From: an uncultured Candidatus Actinomarina sp.
GTDB lineage: Bacteria; Actinomycetota; Acidimicrobiia; Actinomarinales; Actinomarinaceae
Length of the DNA: 33,364 nucleotides
NCBI GenBank assembly: GCA_902609285.1
Contig: CACLRL010000011.1
Location: 1-33,364 of the forward strand
Reading direction: 5' to 3'
Below the pieces are notes generated by a model. It made no database searches. It had not been told where the DNA came from and saw only the letters and a list, made by a program, of their open reading frames with translations. Position numbers and translations under genes: made by a program. Shown here piece after piece: positions 23,269-30,720 of this stretch (the first letter of the stretch is position 1; the number at the start of each line of letters is the position of its first letter).

Positions 23269-24744
23269 ATGCTTAAAGTTCCAATAAATAGAATTTCTAC
23301 TATAAATGATGAGCAACCAAATATGGATGCCCCCTATGTTTTATATTGGATGATTGCCTTTAGAAGAGTAAATTATAATTTCTCACTTCAACGTGCAATA
23401 GAATGGGCTAATAAATTATCAAAACCTCTTCTTATTTTTGAACCAATCACTATTGATTATCCTATGGCAAGTATCAGATTACATAAATTTGAAATTGAGG
23501 GCATAAAAGATATTCAGAAAAAAATTAAAAATTCCAAAGCTTTTTATTTTCCATACGTTGAAGAATCTAAAGGCGTTAGTGATAAACTATTATTTCATTT
23601 AGCTAAGGATGCTGCTGTTGTAGTCACAGATGATTATCCAACTTATTTTGTTCCCCAGATGACTGCAGAAGCAAAAGGCAATATAAATACGACATATGAA
23701 CTAGTAGATTCAAATGGAATACTACCGATCAGGATTGCAGAAAAAGAATACGTCAGAGCTCATGATTTTAGAAGGTTCATGCACAAAAATATTGAAGACT
23801 TTCTTGTTGAATTTCCTTTAGAAAGTCCATTGGACTATTTAAACATCAGATTTGATCAGAAACTTTTAAAATCAGTGATTGGAAAATATAACTTAGTAGA
23901 TTTTAATGAAATAAATATTAATAAATTTTTAGAAAATTTAAATGTCGATAAATCTGTTGAAGTAAGTGACATAGTTGGTGGTTATGATGCTGCAAAATCG
24001 AGACTAGATTATTTTACGAAAAATGGCTTTAACGATTATGCAAAAAGAAGAAGTCATCCATCAGAGGATGCTAGTAGTCAGTTATCGCCATATTTTCATT
24101 TTGGACACATTTCAACTTTTGAAGTATTTGAAAAAATAATTAGCAATGAATCATGGTCGGTAGAAAATATTGATCCTAATTTTGTTGGTAGAAGAGAGGG
24201 TTGGTGGGGTGGCTCATCAAATCTTGAAAGTTTCTTTGATGAATTAATTACCTGGCGAGAACTTGGATATCATACATGTGTTAAAAGAGCTAATTATGAT
24301 CAATATCAGTCTCTTCCTGAATGGGCAATAAAAACATTAGATGAACATACGAATGATGAGAGAGAACACATTTATGATTTAGCGGAACTTACAAATGGAG
24401 AAACTCATGATGAGATCTGGAATGCTGCACAAAATCAACTCAGAATTGAAGGAAGGATTCATAATTATTTGAGAATGTTATGGGGAAAAAAAATTCTTGA
24501 ATGGACTCCAAATCCTCAGATCGCCCTTTCTTATTTAATAGATCTTAATGATCGTTTTGCTCTTGATGGAAGAGACCCAAATTCTTATTCTGGTGTTTTT
24601 TGGATTCTAGGAAGATATGACAGAGCTTGGGGCCCAGAAAGGCCAATATATGGAAAAATTCGCTATATGACATCAAAATCAACAGCCACTAAATTTAATC
24701 TAAAACCTTATTTAGAAAAATGGAATCAAGAAGTAAAAGCATAG
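23269..24744 (+). CDS. phr: class II cyclobutane pyrimidine dimer photolyase
   Basis: 491 residues. The N-terminal alpha/beta half begins YVLYWMIAFRRVNYNFSLQRAIEWAN, the class II form. The FAD-binding half carries SQLSPYFHFGHIS, FFDELITWRELGYHTC, WNAAQNQLRIEGRIHNYLRM, WGKKILEWTPNP and DGRDPNSYSGVFWILGRYDRAW followed by RPIYGKIRYM, all in class II order. The enzyme uses blue light and reduced FAD to split thymine dimers. The usual class II core WNxAQxxL and LDGRDPNxYxG motifs are retained, so repair activity is likely. It is the only gene between two promoter regions and neighbours the rhodopsin, which suits a surface-water organism. Confidence 0.92.
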   Translation: MLKVPINRISTINDEQPNMDAPYVLYWMIAFRRVNYNFSLQRAIEWANKLSKPLLIFEPITIDYPMASIRLHKFEIEGIKDIQKKIKNSKAFYFPYVEESKGVSDKLLFHLAKDAAVVVTDDYPTYFVPQMTAEAKGNINTTYELVDSNGILPIRIAEKEYVRAHDFRRFMHKNIEDFLVEFPLESPLDYLNIRFDQKLLKSVIGKYNLVDFNEININKFLENLNVDKSVEVSDIVGGYDAAKSRLDYFTKNGFNDYAKRRSHPSEDASSQLSPYFHFGHISTFEVFEKIISNESWSVENIDPNFVGRREGWWGGSSNLESFFDELITWRELGYHTCVKRANYDQYQSLPEWAIKTLDEHTNDEREHIYDLAELTNGETHDEIWNAAQNQLRIEGRIHNYLRMLWGKKILEWTPNPQIALSYLIDLNDRFALDGRDPNSYSGVFWILGRYDRAWGPERPIYGKIRYMTSKSTATKFNLKPYLEKWNQEVKA

Positions 24745-24810
24745 CTACTATTGTTTACGAATAAAGTTACAAAAATAATCTAAAAAATTTTTTTAAATTT
24801 CAAATTATTG

Positions 24811-24865
24811 CACAAGGGTGGTACATTTGTCTTGTGAACGTTTCACAATATATAAAAAAAAGGAG
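24811..24865 (+). promoter_or_regulatory. rhodopsin promoter with dyad operator
   Basis: TTGTGAA-CGT-TTCACAA (24832-24848) is a perfect 7-bp inverted repeat with a 3-base centre. A -35-like TTGTCT (24827-24832) and TATATA/TATAAA (24849-24856) flank it at 16-18 bases, placing the dyad between the two promoter boxes. A further inverted copy of the outer part, CACAAG, is at 24811-24816. AGGAG (24861-24865) is the ribosome site, 9 bases before the ATG. The half-site resembles TGTGA of CRP/FNR-type sites but the spacing is one base short. Confidence 0.5.
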
Positions 24866-24874
24866 TACTTCTAA

Positions 24875-25537
24875 ATGGAAGAACTAACATATCGTCTCTT
24901 TATGGTGGCAACAGTAGGAATGCTTGCAGGAACAGTATTTTTACTTGCTTCATCAAGAGAGGTAAAACCAGAACACAGACGTGGTGTATACATTTCTGCA
25001 CTTGTCTGTGGTATTGCATGGTATCACTATCAAAAGATGGGTGCATCTTGGGAGAGTGGAGCATACGATACAGGGTTAAGATACGTTGACTGGGTCTTAA
25101 CTGTTCCTTTGATGTTTGTAGAGGTCCTAGCCGTTACAAGAAAAGGTGCCGCATATAATGAGGCAGTTCGTAACTGGGGAATTGTAGCAACAGTAATGAT
25201 TGGTGCAGGATACTACGGAGAAACATCAGCAGCAGGAAGCAACGAATATTGGACAGGATTTGTAATTGCTATGGCAGCTTACATCTGGCTAATGAGAAAT
25301 CTTCAAGCTGAAGGAGAAGGTCTTAAGGGTGATCAAGCAGTAGCTTTTGAAAACATTAAGAACTTAATCCTTGTAGGTTGGATTATTTATCCATTAGGAT
25401 ATATTGCACCTGTAGTTGGAGACTTCGATGCTATTCGTGAAGTTCTATACACAATTGCTGACATAATTAACAAAGTCGGTCTTGGTGTATTAGTACTACA
25501 AATGGCTCGAGTTCAGTCAGGAGAAAAAGTTTCGTAA
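24875..25537 (+). CDS. actinobacterial proton-pumping rhodopsin (MACrhodopsin-like)
   Basis: 220 residues, seven membrane helices, no signal peptide extension. Helix C reads RYVDWVLTVPLMFVEV: Asp72 (proton acceptor), Thr76 and Glu83 (proton donor) give the DTE pattern of light-driven proton pumps of the proteorhodopsin type. Lys200 in ADIINKVGLG carries retinal. His51 in AWYHYQKM matches the histidine that pairs with the acceptor aspartate. Met80, at the position that tunes colour, predicts green absorption. Length and the compact loops match marine actinobacterial rhodopsins. It is a single-gene unit with its own promoter and terminator. No carotenoid or retinal synthesis gene lies in the window. 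Confidence 0.95.
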   Translation: MEELTYRLFMVATVGMLAGTVFLLASSREVKPEHRRGVYISALVCGIAWYHYQKMGASWESGAYDTGLRYVDWVLTVPLMFVEVLAVTRKGAAYNEAVRNWGIVATVMIGAGYYGETSAAGSNEYWTGFVIAMAAYIWLMRNLQAEGEGLKGDQAVAFENIKNLILVGWIIYPLGYIAPVVGDFDAIREVLYTIADIINKVGLGVLVLQMARVQSGEKVS

Positions 25538-25557
25538 CTTTTTCGAATAAAATTTTA

Positions 25558-25590
25558 ATGATAGGCGACGAATGTCGCCTATCATTTTTT
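25558..25590 (+). terminator. rho-independent terminator of the rhodopsin gene
   Basis: A 12-bp perfect stem, ATGATAGGCGAC and GTCGCCTATCAT, with a 4-base GAAT loop is followed directly by TTTTT(T). It begins 21 bases after the rhodopsin stop and is the strongest terminator in the window, consistent with a highly expressed single-gene transcript. Confidence 0.92.
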
Positions 25591-25608
25591 GTAGGGTAAA
25601 ATTTTTAT

Positions 25609-26136
25609 ATGGATTTAATGAATCTAACAATTCTACTAAACACTTTTTTTGGATTTCTTACGTTTGTTGCCTGGGTATCATGTGCAGCAATAATTTATCT
25701 TTATTTTTCTAAAAAAACTTTTAAAAAAATTGTTACTGACCAGTTTCTATACTTTGCAATTTCTGTTGCTATCTTTTCTTCAATTGGAAGCATCGTTTAT
25801 TCAGAAATAGTGGGTTTTATTCCATGTAGATTTTGTTGGTATCAGAGATACTTAATGTATCCAGTTGCAATTGCACTGCTCATATCATTGGTGAAGCGAC
25901 CATTTTTTAGAGTTGGATATATAAGTATACTTGGTGTATTTGTTAGCATTTATCACATTTTTTTACAGAACGGTGGGGGAGGCGGTGGAACCTGTGCTGT
26001 TGATGTTCCCTGTGATTTAAAATATGTAGATATTTTTGGATTTATAAGTATTCCTGTAATGGCCGGAACAGGATTTTTAACGATATTTGTATCTTTGCTG
26101 TACTATGATTTTGCAAGAGAGGAATTAGTTGAGTAA
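25609..26136 (+). CDS. DsbB/BdbC-like disulfide bond formation protein
   Basis: 175 residues, four membrane helices. The first cysteine pair is C73-x-x-C76 in IPCRFCWYQR, the quinone-side motif of DsbB; the second is C129/C135 in GGTCAVDVPC on the outer loop. DsbB passes electrons from DsbA-type proteins to quinone, here presumably menaquinone. The loop before Cys129 has a run of six glycines (122-127). The ATG at 25609 has AGGG upstream at a long distance; an in-frame ATG at 25618 is an alternative. The 3' end overlaps the DsbA-like gene by 8 bases. Confidence 0.9.
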   Translation: MDLMNLTILLNTFFGFLTFVAWVSCAAIIYLYFSKKTFKKIVTDQFLYFAISVAIFSSIGSIVYSEIVGFIPCRFCWYQRYLMYPVAIALLISLVKRPFFRVGYISILGVFVSIYHIFLQNGGGGGGTCAVDVPCDLKYVDIFGFISIPVMAGTGFLTIFVSLLYYDFAREELVE

Positions 26137-26731
26137 AAATTTCATTATCGCTGGAGCTGTTGTACTTGTACTGGGTCTAGCTATTGCAATTGGTGTGACT
26201 TTAAGTTCTGAACCAGTAGCTGCTGGACTCCCTGAGGGTGAGATCAACGTTGATGGAGAATTTCTTCCTCAATATGCTGGAGAAAATGATGACAACATTG
26301 CACTTGGGCTTTCGGCACCAACATTTTCAGCACCAGATCAAAATTCAGAAATTTTTAACTTAGAAAAAAATGGAAATTCTAAAGCATTATTGTTTTTAGC
26401 TCACTGGTGTCCTCATTGTCAACGAGAAGTTCCTGTAGTTCAAAGCTTTATTGATTCAAATGGCGTTCCACCAGGAATCGATGTCATAGCAGTTGCTACA
26501 TCTATTGACAGAGGAAGAGATAATTATCCTCCTCAAGAATGGTTAGAACGTGAGGGTTGGAGTGAAACCCAAATTTATGATTTAGATCGTGAAATTGGGG
26601 AAGCTTACGGACTTAATGCATTTCCTTATTGGGTATTTCTAGATAAAGACCTCAATGTTATTGCTAGAAGAACAGGAAACCTGCCGGAGGATATGGTTGG
26701 AGCCCTTCTTGTTCAACTTGCTAATCAATAA
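26129..26731 (+). CDS. membrane-anchored thioredoxin-fold protein with CPHC site (DsbA/TlpA-like)
   Basis: 200 residues from a TTG at 26129, with GAGAGGA upstream inside the dsbB-like gene. Residues 4-26 (NFIIAGAVVLVLGLAIAIGVTL) form a signal anchor. The outer domain is TlpA/AhpC-like in fold (LSAPTFSAPDQNSEIFNL) with active site WCPHC (Cys94, Cys97). CPHC is the oxidising DsbA motif, and a cis-proline loop follows (LNAFPYWVFLD). The overlap with a DsbB-like partner supports a role in forming rather than breaking disulfides in exported proteins. Conserved cysteine pairs in the neighbouring sugar-binding proteins are possible clients. Confidence 0.88.
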   Translation: MSKNFIIAGAVVLVLGLAIAIGVTLSSEPVAAGLPEGEINVDGEFLPQYAGENDDNIALGLSAPTFSAPDQNSEIFNLEKNGNSKALLFLAHWCPHCQREVPVVQSFIDSNGVPPGIDVIAVATSIDRGRDNYPPQEWLEREGWSETQIYDLDREIGEAYGLNAFPYWVFLDKDLNVIARRTGNLPEDMVGALLVQLANQ

Positions 26732-26732
26732 T

Positions 26733-27362
26733 TTAATTGTTATTTTCAAAAACTCCCAAATAAACAAACCCAAAAAGGCCAGTTCTTTTTAACATCTTTT
26801 TTTCTAAATTTATATCAGTTAACAAATCTTCAGGTGGTGGAAGCTTATCTAAGGAAAAGTGTAAAAATCTATATTCTCTCAGATTAAATGTAATCAATCC
26901 AATCAAATGCAAAACGATGTAAGTTCCAATTTTATGAAATCGTTTAAGGATACTATTACGAGGTCTTGACATATCTAGTATTATAAATTTTCCATCTTTT
27001 TTTAAAACTCTTGAAACTTCACTAAAAGTTTTATCAATATTGTCAACATTTCTTAATACGAAACAACAAAATATATTGTCAAAGTAATTATTATCAAAAG
27101 GTAAATTTTCACTTATGCCGATCACTTTATTTTGAAATTTATTTAACGACAACATATTTTCATCAGGATCTAGAGCTACGACATCAAACCCTTTGAGATC
27201 CTCATATGATGCCCCTGTACCACTACCGAGATCAAGGACATTTCCAGGTTTAAGATTTGTAGCAGCTTGACGACGCCATGATTTATCAAATCCAAATGTT
27301 ATCAATGAATTGATGAAGTCGTAAAATTTATGAATGTTTGAAAAGTTAGCAGATTTGTTCAA
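26733..27362 (-). CDS. menG: UbiE/MenG-like demethylmenaquinone methyltransferase
   Basis: 209 residues from a TTG at 27362, immediately after the TAA of the upstream gene. SAM-binding motif LDLGSGTG (43-50), ALDPDENML after it and FCCFVLRNVDN match class I methyltransferases. YDFINSLITFGFDKSWRR near the start and FIILDMSRPRN are the UbiE family marks. It is slightly shorter than most UbiE proteins (about 230-250). It would methylate demethylmenaquinone, the last step after prenylation by the MenA-like protein encoded just upstream. It converges with the dsbA-like gene, one base apart, with no terminator visible between them. Confidence 0.85.
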   Translation of the reverse strand: MNKSANFSNIHKFYDFINSLITFGFDKSWRRQAATNLKPGNVLDLGSGTGASYEDLKGFDVVALDPDENMLSLNKFQNKVIGISENLPFDNNYFDNIFCCFVLRNVDNIDKTFSEVSRVLKKDGKFIILDMSRPRNSILKRFHKIGTYIVLHLIGLITFNLREYRFLHFSLDKLPPPEDLLTDINLEKKMLKRTGLFGFVYLGVFENNN

Positions 27363-28880
27363 TTAAATTAGATATGCAACAGCAAGTAATAATCCTGTTA
27401 CAAAGTGTATGCCAATAGTTGAAACGTTTACAAGCAATAATTCATAAGGTACCTTTTGCCTATCAGCATTAGGATTATTCCATTTAATCATCCACTCATC
27501 AGCCATTTTGAATGCTTTCCAAACTAATGCCACAGGTAGCAAAGCAATGAAAGCATAAACAGTTCCAAACTCCGTGAAAAAGCTTAGGATACTAATTAAT
27601 CCAACGGAGAGAAAGGCTTCGATCATAAACTGTTTGTATAAAGATAATGGTTTTTCAAGTCTCATCCAACCATCATTTACGGCTGTTCTAACTACCCAGG
27701 TATTTTTACCAACTGCAGCGTCTGAGGGTGCGTCTTGAAACTGATTTATCCAAACTATGAGCATTACCAATAGTGCAATAGGTATTGAAGCAAGTAATGC
27801 TTCAGCCCAATTCCAAAGTGATAAATCATTATTATGCATAGGAAATGTTAGAACATAGTGTGCTCCCATTACCATCACAGGACCAAATCCGAGTGCTATT
27901 GCAATTTCTCCAAAACCTTTATATCCAAGCCTCACAGGATCTCCTGTATATCCTAATGCAAGAAAAGTTCCAAGAACTCCAGTCCATAATATAGGTGTAT
28001 TTCCAAATATATAACCACTTATTTGTTGATTAATATAGAGTCCTATACCGATCGTTCCAAGAATACTTACTAAGGCCGTAATTAAAACTTGTCCAGGAGT
28101 CATTAAACCAACTTGAATTACCCTACTACCTCCGTTGAATGGACTAGCAACCTTATTTATTTCATCAGCACTAGATGTATGGTCAAAATAATCGTTAGAA
28201 GCGTTTGTTGCTATCTGTGCTAAACATGCACCACCAAGAACAAGCCAAAACATATTCCATGACCACGTACTATTTAAATTTTCTGATTTCAGATCATTCC
28301 AAGCAACGGATGCGCCAATTAATATAGGTGCAATAGTTGCAGTGAGAAAGGGGGCTCTTACAGTACGTAGCCACAGACCAATTCTTTTCAACGCTAGTTT
28401 AAATGTGAATTTTACAGCTGAGGTTTTATTACTTGGGTATGTTCTCCACTCAAATTGTTCTTCTTGATAAAAATCTACATATTTTATTGTTATTGGTTTT
28501 ATGCGGTAATAACCAACAACGTCATTTTCTTTTAAAAAGTCATCTTCCATATATTCTTTGAATGCCTCAGTTGTAGATAAAACCATTTCATACGCTTTTT
28601 CTTTTTCTTGTTCATCTTTTATTTTGTAACATTCACCATCAATCTGAAGGCCTTTAATTCCTTCTTGTCCTTTTGGCCATATCACTACGTGCACTCTTGG
28701 ATTCAAACGAATTTGCTCTGCTTTTCTTGTCGGGTTAAAGGTAAAAAATACAAGATCCTCACCATCGCGAGCATAGAAAACTGATGCACCTGAGGAATTT
28801 CCACCAACACTTGTTGCTATGAACATTCTGTCAGCAGAATCTAAAACATCTTCAATTTTTTTATCAAGAACATCATTCAT
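27363..28880 (-). CDS. fusion of PNPOx-like flavin-fold domain and MenA-type prenyltransferase
   Basis: 505 residues. Residues 1 to about 145 follow the pyridoxamine 5'-phosphate oxidase-like split barrel: FIATSVGGNSSGASVFYARDG, FFTFNPTRKAEQIRLNPRV, GLQIDGECY and YYRIKPITIKYV. Residues from about 165 onward form a UbiA-family prenyltransferase with eight or so spans, with NASNDYFDHTSSADE (226-240) and NQFQDAPSDAAVGKNT (379-394), the two aspartate motifs that hold prenyl diphosphate. The second resembles MenA, which attaches the prenyl chain to dihydroxynaphthoate. MenA alone is about 290-310 residues, so the N-terminal domain is a true addition. A flavin- or quinone-handling role is a guess. 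A CTTGTGAA-type dyad lies 20 bases upstream. Confidence 0.85.
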   Translation of the reverse strand: MNDVLDKKIEDVLDSADRMFIATSVGGNSSGASVFYARDGEDLVFFTFNPTRKAEQIRLNPRVHVVIWPKGQEGIKGLQIDGECYKIKDEQEKEKAYEMVLSTTEAFKEYMEDDFLKENDVVGYYRIKPITIKYVDFYQEEQFEWRTYPSNKTSAVKFTFKLALKRIGLWLRTVRAPFLTATIAPILIGASVAWNDLKSENLNSTWSWNMFWLVLGGACLAQIATNASNDYFDHTSSADEINKVASPFNGGSRVIQVGLMTPGQVLITALVSILGTIGIGLYINQQISGYIFGNTPILWTGVLGTFLALGYTGDPVRLGYKGFGEIAIALGFGPVMVMGAHYVLTFPMHNNDLSLWNWAEALLASIPIALLVMLIVWINQFQDAPSDAAVGKNTWVVRTAVNDGWMRLEKPLSLYKQFMIEAFLSVGLISILSFFTEFGTVYAFIALLPVALVWKAFKMADEWMIKWNNPNADRQKVPYELLLVNVSTIGIHFVTGLLLAVAYLI

Positions 28881-28898
28881 GGTAAAAAGGTTAATATG

Positions 28899-28917
28899 CT
28901 TGTGAAATAATGCACAA
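28899..28917. promoter_or_regulatory. CRP/FNR-like dyad between the MenA fusion and the ABC exporter
   Basis: TGTGA-AATAAT-GCACA (28901-28916) matches the CRP-type TGTGA-N6-TCACA pattern with one mismatch and is flanked by T and A, making TTGTG/CACAA arms. It is 20 bases upstream of the menA-fusion ATG and 43 bases upstream of the exporter ATG. The left half, CTTGTGAA, is identical to that in the rhodopsin promoter. A binding role is inferred from pattern only. Confidence 0.35.
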
Positions 28918-28959
28918 AGTCCTTACTGTTTATTTGTTATCCATTTAATATTGTTAAGT

Positions 28960-30720
28960 ATGTTTGATGTGTTCAAAACTTCTGAGTTTAAAAAAGCTTT
29001 AAGATTCTATATTGAAGAAGTAAAAAACAATAGAAAGCATTTTCTCATATCTATGTTTTCTGCAATCATTTGGTGTTTTTTAGTCATTCTTCATCCATAT
29101 CTAATTAAGCGAATTGTTGATGATGGAATTGTTGCAAGTGATCAACAAGTTATAATCGTTTTTCTTTCCTTCTTAGTAGCAATTGGTTACGTGAGAGCCG
29201 CATCTATTGGGGTAAGAAGATATTTTAGTATGTCAGTCTCGTTTAATGTTGAAGCTGAGATCAGAAATACTATTTTTGGACACATGCAAAGATTAGCTTT
29301 TAAATATCATGACAAAGTTCCTACAGGCGAGTTAATGGCAAGAGCATCAAGTGATGCATCTCAAGTTAGACTTGCTTTTGCAATTGCTCCTTTAGCAACA
29401 GCTAATGTTTTTCTTTTATTATTACTTAGTGTCACACTTGTTTCTATTGATTTTATTTTAGGATTAATAGTCCTACTATCGATTCCTTTAGTTCTTTATA
29501 TAGCCGGAAACTTTGCGTCAAGAGCAATGGAAGTATCTTTGAAGGTCAAAGAGGCTGAGGCAGAAATGACGACCGAAGTTGAAGAACAACTTGGGGGCAT
29601 CAGAGTAGTAAAAGCTTTTGGAAATGAAGATGAAGCTTCTATAAAGGTCGAGAGATCTATTGAAAAGATTTATGAAACATCTGTAAATTTCCTGCATTTA
29701 CGAACAAGATTTGTCCCTTTGTTTGAATTAATACCAATGATTATTACATTAGTAGTTCTTTTATTGGGTGGTTATTTAGCAATAAATGAATTTATTACTT
29801 TAGGAGATTTTATAGCTTTTACACAATACGTAATTTTATTAATTTGGCCCCTCAGAATTACAGCATGGTTTTTATCAGAAATACCATCAAGTGTCTCAGC
29901 TGGAAATAGAATTTTAGAATTATTAGATGAGCAACCATCGATAATAAATAATGATGAGCTATTAGAATTTCCTACTGATGGAAATGGAACTATAGAATTT
30001 GAAAATGTTGATTTTAGTTACGGAAATGATACGATTTTTAATGAACTTTCGTTCAAAGTAGAAGGACAAAAAACTATTGCTATTGTTGGAGCAACAGGAT
30101 CGGGAAAATCAACTTTGTCATATCTTCTTCCAAGGCTTTATGATGTCAAATCTGGAACAATAAAAATTGATAATGTTGATATTAAAAAAATTAAACTAGA
30201 TGATTTAAGAAATAATGTAAGTTTAGCTTTTGAAGAAAGTTTTTTATTTTCAAATTCTGCCAAGGACAACATTGCCATAGGTTCAATTGAAGCATCACAG
30301 CAAGAAGTCGAAGAGGCTGCAATCATTGCAAAAGCTCATGAATTCATTTCTCAATTACCTGAAACCTATGAAACCAAAGTAGGCGAGAGAGGTTATGGTT
30401 TATCTGGAGGGCAAAGGCAAAGAATTGCACTTGCTAGAGCAATTGTTAGAAATCCAAAAATATTAATACTAGATGATGCACTTTCAGCGGTTGATGCTTC
30501 TACAGAAGAAGAAATAAGAAATGAACTACAAAAAGTCATGAATAAAATGACAACTTTAATTATTACAAATCGTGTGCCTACAATTGAGCTTTGTGACGAG
30601 GTATTATTTATTGAAGATGGAAAAATTAGAGCGCAAGGTAAACATGAAGATATTCTTAACAAAGTTAAGTCTTACAGAAGCTTATTTCTAGAACAAGAGA
30701 AAGCATCAAAATTAAATTGA
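28960..30720 (+). CDS. ABC exporter half-transporter with degenerate ATP site (subunit 1)
   Basis: 586 residues from the ATG at 28960; a TTG three codons earlier is possible, and neither has a strong ribosome site. An N-terminal six-span exporter domain (about 25-310) is followed by an ATPase domain. Walker A is GATGSGKST and the signature LSGGQ is intact. Three other elements are non-canonical: the Q-loop reads SLAFEES instead of VPQ, Walker B ends LILDDALS with Asp in place of the catalytic Glu, and the H-loop histidine is Asn (IITNRVP). This is the pattern of the inactive-site partner in heterodimeric exporters such as TM287/288 or BmrC/D. The stop overlaps the TTG of subunit 2. Substrate unknown. 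Confidence 0.92.
   Translation: MFDVFKTSEFKKALRFYIEEVKNNRKHFLISMFSAIIWCFLVILHPYLIKRIVDDGIVASDQQVIIVFLSFLVAIGYVRAASIGVRRYFSMSVSFNVEAEIRNTIFGHMQRLAFKYHDKVPTGELMARASSDASQVRLAFAIAPLATANVFLLLLLSVTLVSIDFILGLIVLLSIPLVLYIAGNFASRAMEVSLKVKEAEAEMTTEVEEQLGGIRVVKAFGNEDEASIKVERSIEKIYETSVNFLHLRTRFVPLFELIPMIITLVVLLLGGYLAINEFITLGDFIAFTQYVILLIWPLRITAWFLSEIPSSVSAGNRILELLDEQPSIINNDELLEFPTDGNGTIEFENVDFSYGNDTIFNELSFKVEGQKTIAIVGATGSGKSTLSYLLPRLYDVKSGTIKIDNVDIKKIKLDDLRNNVSLAFEESFLFSNSAKDNIAIGSIEASQQEVEEAAIIAKAHEFISQLPETYETKVGERGYGLSGGQRQRIALARAIVRNPKILILDDALSAVDASTEEEIRNELQKVMNKMTTLIITNRVPTIELCDEVLFIEDGKIRAQGKHEDILNKVKSYRSLFLEQEKASKLN

Noticed and set aside
26725-26760. Bidirectional terminator between the dsbA-like and menG genes
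   Set aside because: Only weak A/T pairing (AATTTAATTG) without a stable stem.
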